Shown here piece by piece: positions 7,817 through 17,835 of a stretch of 64,000 nt of DNA (the stretch's first letter is position 1; every line of letters begins with the position of its first letter). The notes under the pieces were generated by a model, which worked only from the letters and a program-made list of their open reading frames with translations, had not been told where the DNA came from and did no database searches. Source of the DNA: Gammaproteobacteria bacterium (GTDB lineage Bacteria; Pseudomonadota; Gammaproteobacteria; Pseudomonadales; Pseudohongiellaceae). The position numbers and the translations under genes are program-made. Location: NCBI GenBank assembly GCA_018661465.1, contig JABJIC010000025.1:1-64000 (forward strand), written 5' to 3'.

Positions 7817-8467
7817 TCAGTTTGTAGATGGCTCGGTCGGGATCGTCCAGCTGATACCTATGAATCGTAAGCGGATATCATTTTTCGGCCGGGTCAATTC
7901 CACCCGGCGAGGCAGTGAGAATTCGCCATACTGTCGTAAATCATCAAAAATAACTGTCCAGCCATCTTGTACCAATTGTGTGAGTTGATTGAATTCACTA
8001 AATTGCAGTTCAGCAGTGGATTCGGGGGCAGGAATACCTTTGATCCAGTGTTCGAGAGAAGAGACTGGCAGCTCATAACCTAACTGTTGAAGAATTAACT
8101 CTTCGGGGCTGGCGGCACTTAGTTCTTCGCCATCTTGTTCCAGGGTAACGAATCCAGGCCTGCCCTCAATGGTGGTGCTACCCACATTAAATGTGCCCCA
8201 TAGCCGAATGTTGTACTGAGCCTCATTCTGCTGCCATTGAATTCGCGGTGTATGAGCCTCGTTGTCGTAACGTACATTCACTCGCCCCCGCATTTGCCAG
8301 GAGCTTAGCTGCTCCAGTTGATCTTTATGTCGCGACCAGTCAGCGTTCTCCACTGCCGGGGGAGCAATTGCGCAACCATTGAGAAAAGCGATGGCGACGA
8401 ACAGCGGTGCCAGTCGTCGAGTCTTTGAGATGTGCTTTGTATAAAACAAAGGAAAAGTCGTGTTCAT
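7817..8467 (-). CDS. lolB: Outer-membrane lipoprotein receptor LolB
   Basis: Accepts lipoproteins from LolA and inserts them into the outer membrane. The signal peptide ends in lipobox LNGC with Cys31 to be lipidated. The body has the LolB pattern (SSWQMRGRVNVRYDNEAHTPRIQWQQ, WIKGIPAPES, LPRRVEL). The 216-aa length is slightly above the ~205 usual, because of a long N-region of the signal peptide. The gene is 19 bp after the TPR lipoprotein gene and 32 bp before ispE, so the three are probably co-transcribed. Confidence 0.93.
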   Translation of the reverse strand: MNTTFPLFYTKHISKTRRLAPLFVAIAFLNGCAIAPPAVENADWSRHKDQLEQLSSWQMRGRVNVRYDNEAHTPRIQWQQNEAQYNIRLWGTFNVGSTTIEGRPGFVTLEQDGEELSAASPEELILQQLGYELPVSSLEHWIKGIPAPESTAELQFSEFNQLTQLVQDGWTVIFDDLRQYGEFSLPRRVELTRPKNDIRLRFIGISWTIPTEPSTN

Positions 8468-8486
8468 GGGATTTTTGGATTGTGCA

Positions 8487-10256
8487 TTAGGAAGCTTGCA
8501 GTCTATCCATTGCTTCTTTTATAAGTTCGCTGTCGGGTTCTTCTTCAAGGGCATCCTGCCATACTTGCAGTGCTTCCTCTTGTCTTCCCATTGCCCACAA
8601 CACTTCACCTAAATGGGAAGCCACCTCATCGTCGGGAAAGTCAGCAAAGGCTCGGCGTAAATTTTCCAGTGCTTCTTCATAACGGCCGAGCTTGTACAGT
8701 GCCCAAGCCAGGCTGTCTAAAATGGCAGGGTCTGTTGGGGAAATAATGATTGCGCGCTCAATTAATTCCAGCGCTTCTTCGTAGCGAGTGGTTTGATCCG
8801 CCAGCATATATCCCAGGTGGTTCAGTGCGCGAGAGTCATCCGGTTGCATCAAAATTATTTGATGAAGGTCGGCTTCGGAGCCTTCTTTATTGTTCACCGA
8901 GTCGTTGTAGAGGACTCGGGCAAACAAAAGATCTACTTCGTTGGGGTATTTATTGAGAGCGTTATCTAATAACTGTCCGGCCTCATCACCATATCCGGCC
9001 TGAATCAGTGCTGCGGATTCCATGGTAGTAAAGAGTACCTCCAGGCGAGGCTGGCCTCGGGACAATCGGCTCAGCCAGGCATGGGCATCTTCTAATTGCC
9101 CAAGCTGAATGGAGAAGATGGTTGCCTGATTCTGTGCCGGCAAGAAATTATTTGTGCCTATCTCTACCAGGCGGTAGTTTTCGATAGCATTTTCCAGGTC
9201 ACCCATTTGGTCATAGCTATATCCGGTGTAATACTGGCTCTCGTCTTTTCTTTGATCCACATCGATCAGTCTGGAAAGGGAAGTAATTGCTCGCTCGAAG
9301 TTCTCCAGTTCCAGATCGAGTAATGCCATTGAGTAGAGAGCCTCCCAATCCTGAGGATCGGTCTCAAACAAGTACTCATACTGCGCGCGAGCGTTCTCGA
9401 AGTCTTCGTCTTGTATATATAGACGAGCGAAATTTGAGCGTAGGCTTCTGTCGTCTTCAAATTCGCGAATACCATTTCGGAGTACGTCCATGGCATCTTC
9501 CAATTGATCCAGATTTTGCAGCAACTGAGCCTCAAGCAGGACGAGTGAAGGATTATTGTCGGTAACTTCAGTAAATGCCTTCAATTCCTCAAGGGCTTGT
9601 TCGTACTCACCACTCTGGGCGAGCATTTGAACCAGTGCGATTCGAATGGATTGCTGTTCACTGTAATCGATGCTGAGCTGTTTTAGATTGGAGATTAAGC
9701 CTGCTCTGGCTTCTGCAGTCATTCTGGCTGTGCGAGAGGAAAGCGTGGAGAAATCCATACTTCCTCCGAGGTCGATAACGCTAGCCATGTGCGAAAGCGC
9801 TTGATCAAAATTCCCAGTTTCCAGAAATTGAATGCTGAGCATCAAGTGAGGCTGAGTATCCAGAGGAGTAACTTCGGCCCACAAAAGCCCCAATTGTAAT
9901 AGTGCATTGGTGTCATTATTAGCTGCAGCAAACTGAACTGCTCGCTGGATGATATTCAAATCCCGCGTCTCTATGGCGAGATCAAAATAGGACTCTCCCG
10001 CATCTTCCAGCTGGCCTCGCTGGGCTCCCAGCTCAGAAACTATGGCCTGATAGAGCTGCTCTTCGGTAAAGCTGCCGTAGTCGATATCTTCTTCAGGAGG
10101 CGCAACGACAGCGGGCTCCGACGTCGTTTCTGCTACTGGAACCGGCGCCTCGGCACCTGTTTCGGCTGATGGGGCAGAGGATCCGGCGCAGGAAGCGAGC
10201 AAGAGTGCGGTTAACAGGGCGGTTAGCTCTGGTCTTAATTCTTTGATTTTGTTCAT
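8487..10256 (-). CDS. TPR-repeat lipoprotein (589 aa)
   Basis: Signal peptide with lipobox LLASC (Cys23) and a Ser/Ala/Pro/Glu-rich linker to about residue 60, then tetratricopeptide repeats to the C-terminus; the last ones (YEEALELIERAIIISPTDPAILDSLAWALYKLGRYEEALENL) are textbook TPR. It is likely an outer-membrane or periplasmic scaffold. Proteins of this type sit upstream of lolB in Pseudomonas and relatives, so it may assist envelope assembly, but no direct function is known to me. It is divergent from hemA across a 182-bp gap. Confidence 0.9.
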   Translation of the reverse strand: MNKIKELRPELTALLTALLLASCAGSSAPSAETGAEAPVPVAETTSEPAVVAPPEEDIDYGSFTEEQLYQAIVSELGAQRGQLEDAGESYFDLAIETRDLNIIQRAVQFAAANNDTNALLQLGLLWAEVTPLDTQPHLMLSIQFLETGNFDQALSHMASVIDLGGSMDFSTLSSRTARMTAEARAGLISNLKQLSIDYSEQQSIRIALVQMLAQSGEYEQALEELKAFTEVTDNNPSLVLLEAQLLQNLDQLEDAMDVLRNGIREFEDDRSLRSNFARLYIQDEDFENARAQYEYLFETDPQDWEALYSMALLDLELENFERAITSLSRLIDVDQRKDESQYYTGYSYDQMGDLENAIENYRLVEIGTNNFLPAQNQATIFSIQLGQLEDAHAWLSRLSRGQPRLEVLFTTMESAALIQAGYGDEAGQLLDNALNKYPNEVDLLFARVLYNDSVNNKEGSEADLHQIILMQPDDSRALNHLGYMLADQTTRYEEALELIERAIIISPTDPAILDSLAWALYKLGRYEEALENLRRAFADFPDDEVASHLGEVLWAMGRQEEALQVWQDALEEEPDSELIKEAMDRLQAS

Positions 10257-10438
10257 GTTTTCGTTGATTGGCTGTAAGTTACGTATTTACGGGGCATTGT
10301 AGCAGCTTGATCAAGTGGCGCCACATCGCTGACGACAGTCTCTAATGGGAACTGTGTCCGATATTTAGTAACATAGCCAGCCTTTTCGATGGGCATAAAC
10401 CCCGATTTTTATTCGACTTTCCAGGTGTTTCATAGCAA

Positions 10439-11785
10439 ATGGCTTTGGTACTGATAGGCATAAATCACAACACCGCCAATGTAGATCTGCGAGAGAAGGT
10501 GGCATTCCCACCGGAACTTGTTGATGAAGCATTGACACAGTTGATGGCCGGCGAATCTGTTGATGGCGCCGTGATTGTCTCTACCTGTAATAGAACTGAA
10601 ATTTATGTTGCTTACGAGTCATCCTCTGATGCAAGACAGCTGGATGTTACTGCTTCAAACAGTTCTTTGTTTGCTGAACGTAAACAAAGCTTATTGATTT
10701 GGTTGGCCGCTTATCACTCAGTGAGTGTAGATGATTTGCAGGACTGCAATTATTCCTTCGCTGAACAAGAAGTAGTCAAACATTTAATGCGTGTTTCCTG
10801 CGGCCTGGATTCCATGGTTTTGGGTGAGCCTCAGATACTTGGTCAGATTAAATCTGCTTATGCTGTATCAAAGGACAAGGAAGCGTTGGGTCCGACTCTC
10901 GGTCTAGCGTTTCAGGAAGCCTTTTCCATTGCCAAGGAAGTGAGAACCGACACCGCTATTGGAGAAAATCCCGTGTCGGTTGCCTATGCGGCGGTGACTC
11001 TAGCTGAAAGAATTTTCTCCAATCTTTCCAGTTTGAATGTGTTGCTTATTGGTGCTGGTCGAACTATCGAGTTGGTAGTTAAACACTTGGCGGAGAAGGG
11101 AGTGACCGAAATAGTCGTGGCTAATCGTACTCTCGGAAATGCGATGAAAATAGCAGATCAATTTGATGCTCATGGCGCTTTGTTATCAGAAATACCCGAA
11201 TTATTGGTGGCGGCGGATATAGTAGTTTCTTCTACCAATAGTCAACTGCCTTTGCTGGGCAAGGGAGCAGTAGAGAGGGCCCTAAAACAGCGCAAACACA
11301 AACCGATGCTATTGGTTGACCTTGCAGTTCCACGGGATATTGAAGCTGAGGTTGCGGAAGTTGCTGATGCCTATCTCTACAGTGTGGATGATATTAGTGA
11401 AGTAATTGAAGACAGCGTAAAGAGCCGTGCCGAGGCGGCGGCCCAGGCAGAGTCAATTATAGCAAGAGGTGTAGAAGAATTTTTAAAACACCTACGCTCT
11501 CTTAATGCTATCTCCACTCTTAGAGCATTCCGTGAAAAAGCAGATTCAATTAGAGAGCAGGAATTACAAAAAGCACTACAGGCTTTGGAGAAAGGGGGAA
11601 CTGCAGAAGATGTCCTCAATACGCTAGCTCGGGGATTAACCAATAAGCTGATTCATTCTCCCAGTGTGCAAATGAAAAAGGCGAGTTCTGAAGGAAGAGA
11701 TGAAGTGCTGTCTCTTACCAAGGAATTGTATGAATTAGATTTATGGATAGATACAGACGAGGACAGTGACGAGGATGTTGTATAA
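10439..11785 (+). CDS. hemA: Glutamyl-tRNA reductase
   Basis: First committed step of C5-pathway tetrapyrrole synthesis: reduces glutamyl-tRNA to glutamate-1-semialdehyde with NADPH. The catalytic Cys50 lies in VSTCNRTEIY; GLDSMVLGEPQILGQIK is the family signature; the Rossmann motif reads LLIGAGRTIEL, with Arg-Thr where Glu-Met/Thr is more common. The C-terminal dimerisation helix is present. At 448 aa it is slightly longer than usual. It heads a hemA-prfA-prmC-moeB series with 40-bp, 9-bp and 60-bp gaps. Confidence 0.98.
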   Translation: MALVLIGINHNTANVDLREKVAFPPELVDEALTQLMAGESVDGAVIVSTCNRTEIYVAYESSSDARQLDVTASNSSLFAERKQSLLIWLAAYHSVSVDDLQDCNYSFAEQEVVKHLMRVSCGLDSMVLGEPQILGQIKSAYAVSKDKEALGPTLGLAFQEAFSIAKEVRTDTAIGENPVSVAYAAVTLAERIFSNLSSLNVLLIGAGRTIELVVKHLAEKGVTEIVVANRTLGNAMKIADQFDAHGALLSEIPELLVAADIVVSSTNSQLPLLGKGAVERALKQRKHKPMLLVDLAVPRDIEAEVAEVADAYLYSVDDISEVIEDSVKSRAEAAAQAESIIARGVEEFLKHLRSLNAISTLRAFREKADSIREQELQKALQALEKGGTAEDVLNTLARGLTNKLIHSPSVQMKKASSEGRDEVLSLTKELYELDLWIDTDEDSDEDVV

Positions 11786-11825
11786 GCCCGGAAACAGGCT
11801 GCGGCGAGACCCTTAATACATAGAT

Positions 11826-12914
11826 ATGAAAGAATCCATTAGACATAAACTTGATAACCTCAAGGATCGATTTGATGAGCTTGAAGCTCTGCTTAGCGAT
11901 GCAGAAGTTATTTCTGATCAAAATCGATTCAGGGATCTCTCCAAAGAGTATGCGGAAATTGAAGAGGTGGTGAAGAGTTTCGATCGCTTCCTCAGTGTAA
12001 GTGATGAATTGCAACAAGCCAAAGAAATGCAGAAGGACTCTGATCCGGATATTCGCGAGATGGCGGATGAGGAATTTAAAACTAATAGTGCGGAGCTGGA
12101 AGAGCTTGAACTGGGTCTGCAAAAATTATTGCTACCCAAAGACAGCAAAGATAGCTGTAATGTTTTTCTCGAAATAAGAGCAGGAACCGGAGGCGATGAG
12201 GCGGCGATTTTTTCCGGAGACCTGTATCGAATGTATTCACGTTTCGCTGAACTGCAAAAATGGAAATCGGAAATAATCACCGAGCGTCAGGGTGAACACG
12301 GTGGCTTTAAAGAGTTGATCGTTCGCATAGAAGGCAAGAACGTCTATGAAAAATTGAAGTTTGAATCTGGAGCTCATCGAGTACAAAGAGTTCCTGAGAC
12401 TGAGACTCAAGGGCGTATTCACACATCAGCCTGCACTGTGGCCATCATGCCGGAAATAGATGATGTAGATGAAATAGATATCAATAAGGCGGATCTACGA
12501 ATCGACACTTTTCGTGCCAGTGGCGCAGGTGGCCAGCACGTTAACAAGACTGATTCTGCTATACGCATTACACACCTGCCATCTGGACTGGTTGTGGAGT
12601 GTCAGGATGAGCGCTCCCAACACAAGAATAAGGCGCGGGCTATGTCTCTGCTTCAGGCCAGGCTGCTTGATCAGGCGCAACAAGCGCAGCAGCAAGAAGA
12701 ATCTGATGCACGTCGCAAATTGGTAGGTAGTGGTGATCGATCAGAGAAGATTCGTACCTATAATTACCCTCAGGGTAGAGTGACAGATCACCGAATTAAA
12801 CTGACCCTCTACAATCTCCCTGAAATCATGTCCGGTGATCTGGCGTCTGTTATTCAGCCGCTGATTAACGAGTATCAGGCTGACTTGTTGGCAGGCCTGG
12901 CAGCCGAAGACTAA
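11826..12914 (+). CDS. prfA: Peptide chain release factor 1
   Basis: Recognises UAA and UAG and triggers peptidyl-tRNA hydrolysis. The GGQ motif is in [15 protein letters not shown] (near residue 235) and the stop-codon-reading PxT motif appears as PET in [10 protein letters not shown]. The length of 362 aa is normal. The Gln of GGQ is methylated by PrmC, encoded 9 bp downstream, so substrate and enzyme are made together. Confidence 0.99.
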   Translation: MKESIRHKLDNLKDRFDELEALLSDAEVISDQNRFRDLSKEYAEIEEVVKSFDRFLSVSDELQQAKEMQKDSDPDIREMADEEFKTNSAELEELELGLQKLLLPKDSKDSCNVFLEIRAGTGGDEAAIFSGDLYRMYSRFAELQKWKSEIITERQGEHGGFKELIVRIEGKNVYEKLKFESGAHRVQRVPETETQGRIHTSACTVAIMPEIDDVDEIDINKADLRIDTFRASGAGGQHVNKTDSAIRITHLPSGLVVECQDERSQHKNKARAMSLLQARLLDQAQQAQQQEESDARRKLVGSGDRSEKIRTYNYPQGRVTDHRIKLTLYNLPEIMSGDLASVIQPLINEYQADLLAGLAAED

Positions 12915-12923
12915 CTCGAGTCA

Positions 12924-13781
12924 ATGGCGGAAAATATTAGACAGGTACTATCTCGCGGTGAAGCTCTCAGGCCTCAGAGTGAAAGCTGGCAACTGGATAC
13001 AGAACTTCTGCTCGCTAGAGTTTTAAACAAGCCCCGGGAATATTTGTTCACCTGGCCTGAACAAGAGCTGCAACTCCGGCAGATAGAAGAATTTCAACAA
13101 CTCCTGTCACGTCGAAAAGACGGTGAGCCCATTGCCTATATTTTAGGAAAGAGAGGCTTCTGGGATTTCGAGCTGGAAGTTAATTCTTCTGTTCTGATAC
13201 CACGACCGGAAACAGAAATTCTGGTTGAGACAGCTATTGAACTGTTGAGTGAGAGTAGAAAGACGGCGGCAAAAATAGCTGACCTGGGAACAGGCAGCGG
13301 AGCTATAGCTCTTGCCTTGGCTAAGTCTTGTAGTTCCAGCTCGGTGATTGCAGTCGATTTTAGTGAGGATGCGCTCAATGTGGCCAAATCCAACGCCAGC
13401 AATCTCGGAATTTCGAATATTGAATTCATTCAGGCTTCATGGTGTGATGGATTGCAAGATAATGATTTCGATATGATCGTTTCCAACCCACCTTATGTAG
13501 CTGAAGGCGATGCTCATCTGTTGGAAGGTGACCTACTCTTTGAGCCAAGCCTTGCTTTGGTGGCGACAGAAAATGGTTTGGGGGATCTACACACCATCGC
13601 ATTGCAGTGTAGAGAGAAATTAAAAAAAGGCTCCTGGCTCCTTCTTGAACATGGCTATGATCAGAAGCAAGCAGTAGCCGAAATGTTGGAACGGGCAGGC
13701 TATTTCAATATTCAGTGCAGGAAAGACTTGAGTGGTGTGGATAGATTGAGCTTTGCCCAATGGGGTGGATCGTCGTTCTAA
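12924..13781 (+). CDS. prmC: Release factor glutamine N5-methyltransferase
   Basis: SAM-dependent enzyme methylating the GGQ Gln of RF1 and RF2. Motif I DLGTGSGAIALALA binds SAM and the catalytic NPPY is in VSNPPYVAEGDAHL. The N-terminal helical RF-binding domain covers residues 1-75. At 285 aa it has the usual length, and it starts 9 bp after prfA. Confidence 0.98.
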   Translation: MAENIRQVLSRGEALRPQSESWQLDTELLLARVLNKPREYLFTWPEQELQLRQIEEFQQLLSRRKDGEPIAYILGKRGFWDFELEVNSSVLIPRPETEILVETAIELLSESRKTAAKIADLGTGSGAIALALAKSCSSSSVIAVDFSEDALNVAKSNASNLGISNIEFIQASWCDGLQDNDFDMIVSNPPYVAEGDAHLLEGDLLFEPSLALVATENGLGDLHTIALQCREKLKKGSWLLLEHGYDQKQAVAEMLERAGYFNIQCRKDLSGVDRLSFAQWGGSSF

Positions 13782-13841
13782 ACCAGATTTAAATCACAAC
13801 AGAGACAGGATTTTTAAGACCAACGGCCGGATCGATTTACT

Positions 13842-14585
13842 ATGGAAGATCAACAGCTACTAAGATTTAGTCGACAGATTATGCTACCTGAGATGGATGT
13901 TCAGGGTCAGCAAAAGCTGATCGATGCCTCTGTGCTAATTATTGGCTTGGGCGGGCTTGGCTGTCCTGCTGCAATGTATTTGGCTGCCGCGGGAGTGGGC
14001 AAGCTTACGCTTGCGGACGATGACAGTGTTGAACTGACGAACCTGCAGAGGCAGATAGCTCACAGTCAAGATGATATCGGTGTTTCCAAAGTGGCATCGG
14101 TGGAAACAACATTGAAAGGTTTGAATCCTGACGTAGAGGTGATTGCTATCAATAAGCGCCTGCAAGGTGAAAGCCTGGACGAGGAGATAGCCAAGGTCGA
14201 TGTGGTGGTAGACGCCTGTGATAATTTCTCCACTCGATTTGCCATCAATCGCAGTTGTTTGAAGCACAAAAAGCCCCTGGTTTCTGGTGCGGCAATTCGC
14301 ATGGAAGGGCAGGTGGCTGTTTTTGATAGTAGAAATCCGGATAGCCCTTGCTATCAATGTCTCTACGAGCAGGGTGACGATGACGACATGAGCTGCTCTA
14401 CCAATGGAGTAATGGCGCCATTGGTTGGAATAATCGGTTCAGTTCAGGCAATGGAAACAATCAAAATTATTAGCGAAATCGGTAAGCCTCTTACAGGCAG
14501 ACTGCTGCTATTAGATGCTACATCTATGCAATGGAGAGAGATGAAGCTTCCTCGCGATAGCAGCTGCAAAGCCTGCTCAGAGTAG
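13842..14585 (+). CDS. moeB: MoeB/ThiF-family adenylyltransferase
   Basis: E1-like enzyme that adenylates the C-terminal glycine of a sulfur-carrier protein (MoaD or ThiS). The nucleotide loop GLGGLGCPAAMYLAAAGVG is near residues 36-54, the DNLQRQ-type stretch reads ELTNLQRQIAHSQDDIG, and two zinc CxxC pairs are present (CYQC and CKAC). The 247 aa contain no rhodanese domain, matching bacterial MoeB. Its place after prmC matches the Pseudomonas prmC-moeB order, though murI does not follow. Whether it serves molybdopterin, thiamine or both cannot be told here. Confidence 0.9.
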   Translation: MEDQQLLRFSRQIMLPEMDVQGQQKLIDASVLIIGLGGLGCPAAMYLAAAGVGKLTLADDDSVELTNLQRQIAHSQDDIGVSKVASVETTLKGLNPDVEVIAINKRLQGESLDEEIAKVDVVVDACDNFSTRFAINRSCLKHKKPLVSGAAIRMEGQVAVFDSRNPDSPCYQCLYEQGDDDDMSCSTNGVMAPLVGIIGSVQAMETIKIISEIGKPLTGRLLLLDATSMQWREMKLPRDSSCKACSE

Positions 14586-14788
14586 TAAATCGAATAAGAA
14601 TGTTTGAAGTGTATGGTGCATACCGCTATTATGCGGCGCTCCAAGCAATTATGTGGCGTTCTACTCTTTTCCTTAGCTGCTTCTCTGCTCGATCGGCCTC
14701 ACTGTCTTGTTACCAGCTAAAGTCACTGAGCACTAATACCGAACACGAATAACCAGCAACATCACCGAAATATGAAAAACGGATAAAC

Positions 14789-16063
14789 ATGGATTCAACT
14801 GAAGAATCACAAGCAGTCTCGTTCGACAGCTTCAATTTGCAGGAGCCTCTACGAGAGGCCATCAGAAAGATCGGTTTCGAAACCTGCACGCCGATTCAGG
14901 CGCAGAGCCTGATACATACTCTTAAGGGACATGATGTCACCGGTAAAGCTCAGACGGGTACCGGCAAAACAGCAGCATTTCTGATTACTATTATTAATGA
15001 TTTGCTGTCTAACCCTATAGAAGAAAGGTTTCTCGCTGAACCGAGAGCGCTGATTGTGGCTCCAACTCGAGAGCTCGCTATTCAGATTGCCAGTGATTCC
15101 GCATTGCTTACTCAAGGTACCGGGCTGCATACCGTAACTCTGGTAGGTGGTGAAGATTACCAGAAACAGAATCGTGCTCTTGATAAAAAACCGGTAGATA
15201 TCGTGGTTGCCACTCCTGGTCGATTGCTGGATTTTGCTTCGAACGATAATCTGCATCTAGGATTGATCGAAATTCTGGTATTAGATGAAGCAGATAGAAT
15301 GCTTGATATGGGTTTTATTCCACAAGTAAGGCAAGTGGTTTCTCGTACGCCTCGCAAAGACTGCCGACAAACTCTTCTATTCAGCGCAACCTACACGCCG
15401 GAAATTGTAGAACTGGCTGATCGTTGGGCGATGGATCCAATCATGGTGGAGGTTGAATCTCAGAAGGTCGCCGCTGATGATATTGATCAGATCGTCTATC
15501 TGGTTACCATGGCGGATAAATACAATCTTCTATTCAATCTGATATCAGAGCCTGGCGCTGAGAAGATTATCGTTTTCAATAATCGACGAGACCAGGTTAG
15601 AAAACTGGCGGACAATCTTTATCGTAATGGCATTGAATGTGGCATGTTGTCCGGTGAAGTTGCTCAGAATAAACGCATTAGAACACTTGAAGATTTCAAG
15701 AGTGGCAAGATCAAGGTGCTGGTTGCAACTGACGTAGCTGGTCGAGGACTGCACATTGACGATGTGACTCATGTGGTTAACTATTCTCTGCCGGAAGAGG
15801 CGGACGATTATGTTCACCGAATCGGGCGTACAGGTAGAGCGGGCGCCTTAGGTACCTCTATCAGCTTCGCCTGTGAAGAAGATTCATTCCTGTTGCCGGA
15901 TATTGAAGAGAAGCTGGAAATGAAGCTGGATTGTACTCATCCCGAAGAGCGCTTGTTGGAAAAGGCTCCTGCTTTTTCACGAAGCACTCATTTCAAGAAG
16001 GCTGTCGAACCAAGTCGTGGCGGATCTCGCTCCAAGAGTCACAGCCAAGGTCGCCGTCGCTAG
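14789..16063 (+). CDS. rhlB: DEAD-box RNA helicase, RhlB-like
   Basis: ATP-dependent RNA helicase. In order: Q motif (FDSFNLQEPLREAIRKIGF to TPIQAQS), motif I AQTGTGKT, PTREL, motif II DEAD, SAT, ATDVAGRGLHI and HRIGRTGRAG. The pattern SISFACEEDSFLLPDIEEKL after motif VI resembles E. coli RhlB, the helicase of the RNA degradosome, and the length (424 aa) agrees. The tail is basic and Ser/Arg-rich, as in RNA-binding extensions. It is preceded by a 203-bp gap and overlaps tail-to-tail with the next gene by CTAG. The RhlB assignment is likely but by eye only. Confidence 0.85.
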   Translation: MDSTEESQAVSFDSFNLQEPLREAIRKIGFETCTPIQAQSLIHTLKGHDVTGKAQTGTGKTAAFLITIINDLLSNPIEERFLAEPRALIVAPTRELAIQIASDSALLTQGTGLHTVTLVGGEDYQKQNRALDKKPVDIVVATPGRLLDFASNDNLHLGLIEILVLDEADRMLDMGFIPQVRQVVSRTPRKDCRQTLLFSATYTPEIVELADRWAMDPIMVEVESQKVAADDIDQIVYLVTMADKYNLLFNLISEPGAEKIIVFNNRRDQVRKLADNLYRNGIECGMLSGEVAQNKRIRTLEDFKSGKIKVLVATDVAGRGLHIDDVTHVVNYSLPEEADDYVHRIGRTGRAGALGTSISFACEEDSFLLPDIEEKLEMKLDCTHPEERLLEKAPAFSRSTHFKKAVEPSRGGSRSKSHSQGRRR

Positions 16064-16389
16064 CTAGCAGCTATGCACTGACCGCCTGACTGTTTCAGGA
16101 TTTCACTGTACTCGCCAGATTTTCGATGACGTGTAACGTGGTCGGAAAATGTGCTGCCGTCTTCAAGCTTGACGTTAATGTCATGCCCCGCTTCGATATA
16201 AAACACAATAAAGCGCTGGAATAATTCTGCGGTCATTCCGCGGTAGGCCCGAAGTAGAATATTGTAATCGGCTGGCACTCCCTCTGGCGGCTCAACCTCA
16301 AGAAAGGATTTGAGTCGTTCGTCACTCCAGTCTTCATCTCGAGTGGCTATTTGAGTGCGATCTGCTCCTGTTTTTTTACCTTCTTTCAT
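16060..16389 (-). CDS. PA4642-like conserved protein (109 aa)
   Basis: Small hypothetical protein of the type annotated PA4642 family in pseudomonads: basic Lys/Thr-rich start, then SDERLKSFLEVEPPEGVPADYNILLRAYRGMTAELFQRFIVFYIEAGHDIN. Function unknown; no signal or membrane segment. Its stop codon shares the CTAG at 16060-16063 with the helicase stop. It lies 13 bp after gatB on the same strand, so it may be the last cistron of gatCAB. Confidence 0.8.
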   Translation of the reverse strand: MKEGKKTGADRTQIATRDEDWSDERLKSFLEVEPPEGVPADYNILLRAYRGMTAELFQRFIVFYIEAGHDINVKLEDGSTFSDHVTRHRKSGEYSEILKQSGGQCIAAS

Positions 16390-16402
16390 CGATTTCTTCG
16401 AC

Positions 16403-17833
16403 CTATTTCATTTTGTCTTTTAGCAGGGCGTTGACCTGACCAGGATTGGCCTTACCCTTGGAAAGTTGCATTGCCTGGCCAACTAGAAAGCCGATTACCT
16501 GTTCCTTGCCTTCCTTGAATTGTTGTACCTGGTCAGGATTGTTGGCAATGACATCATCCACTAGTTTTTCAATTTCGCCGCTGTCAGTAACCTGCTTAAG
16601 CCCTTTAGCTTCGATGATGTCGTCCACACTGGAGGCGTCTTCAATCATTGTTTCAAAAACTGTCTTGGCGATTTTGCCCGATATAGTGTCATCTTTAATT
16701 CGGCTAATAAGGCTTGCAAGCCGTTCAGCTTGAATTGGGCAGTCCGCTACTTCCCAGCTGTTCTTGTTTAATAAGGCTTGCAGGTCTCCGCTTACCCAAT
16801 TGGCCGCGAGCTTTGCATCGCCGGTTTGCTTGGCTACAAGCTCGAAGTATTCGGCAAGCTCACGGCTACTTGCGAGAACGCCGGCATCATAGTCACTAAG
16901 TTTAAATTCTTCCACGAAACGTTGTTTCTTGGCATCGGGAAGTTCAGGAAGGTCCGCTCGAATAGCCTCAATGTAAGCATCGTCGATAACAATAGGCAGC
17001 AGGTCAGGTTCCGGGAAGTAGCGATAGTCATTGGCTACTTCTTTGCTGCGCATCGGCGTGGTTTCATCGCGGTCGGCATTGTATCTTCTGGTTTCCTGGA
17101 TTACTCGCCCGCCGTCCTCGATTAGTTCCTGCTGTCTTTGTACTTCAGAATGGATGGCCTTTTCCACGAAGCGGAATGAGTTAATATTTTTGATCTCGGT
17201 TCGGGTGCCCAGTTCGGTATCCCCCACGCGCCGAATGGATACATTCACATCGCAGCGCATTGAACCTTGAGCCATTATGGCGTCGGAGATATCCAGGTAT
17301 CGAATAATGGTATGCAGTTTTTTCAAGTAAGCGACGGCTTCTTCGGCATTACTTATTTCAGGTTCGGACACAATTTCCAAAAGCGGTTCGCCAGCACGAT
17401 TCAAATCGATTCCCGACATGCCGTGATAATCTTCATGAAGTGATTTTCCGGCATTTTCTTCGATGTGCGCCCGGGTAACACCGATTTCTTTTTCTCGTCC
17501 ATCACTTAAGACTACTGTTAAGGAGCCTTTGCCAACCGTGGGGTAGTCGAGCTGCGTGACCTGATAGCCTTTCGGAAGGTCGGGATAAAAATAGTTTTTC
17601 CTGTCAAACACAGAGCGTTTACCAATTTCAGCGCCAATGCCGACACCAAATCGAACAGCCATTCTCAATGCATCTTTATTAAACACTGGGAGAGTGCCAG
17701 GTAGTGCCGCATCAAAGATATTGGCCTGGGTATTTGGTTCGGCACCGAATTTGGTGGAGCTTCCTGAAAATAATTTAGACTGCGTGGACAAAGAGACATG
17801 AACTTCAAGGCCGATTACTGTTTCCCATTCCAT
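16403..17833 (-). CDS. gatB: Asp/Glu-tRNA(Asn/Gln) amidotransferase subunit B
   Basis: Kinase/tRNA-binding subunit of GatCAB. It activates Glu or Asp on misacylated tRNA before amidation. The start [15 protein letters not shown] sequence ([20 protein letters not shown]), [11 protein letters not shown] and the C-terminal YqeY-like tail are intact; 476 aa is standard. It starts 2 bp after gatA. Confidence 0.99.
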   Translation of the reverse strand: MEWETVIGLEVHVSLSTQSKLFSGSSTKFGAEPNTQANIFDAALPGTLPVFNKDALRMAVRFGVGIGAEIGKRSVFDRKNYFYPDLPKGYQVTQLDYPTVGKGSLTVVLSDGREKEIGVTRAHIEENAGKSLHEDYHGMSGIDLNRAGEPLLEIVSEPEISNAEEAVAYLKKLHTIIRYLDISDAIMAQGSMRCDVNVSIRRVGDTELGTRTEIKNINSFRFVEKAIHSEVQRQQELIEDGGRVIQETRRYNADRDETTPMRSKEVANDYRYFPEPDLLPIVIDDAYIEAIRADLPELPDAKKQRFVEEFKLSDYDAGVLASSRELAEYFELVAKQTGDAKLAANWVSGDLQALLNKNSWEVADCPIQAERLASLISRIKDDTISGKIAKTVFETMIEDASSVDDIIEAKGLKQVTDSGEIEKLVDDVIANNPDQVQQFKEGKEQVIGFLVGQAMQLSKGKANPGQVNALLKDKMK

Positions 17834-17835
17834 GA

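Noticed and set aside
9266-9535. Open frames on both strands inside the TPR lipoprotein gene.
   Set aside because: They lie entirely within a convincing TPR coding sequence and have no family resemblance or ribosome binding site.
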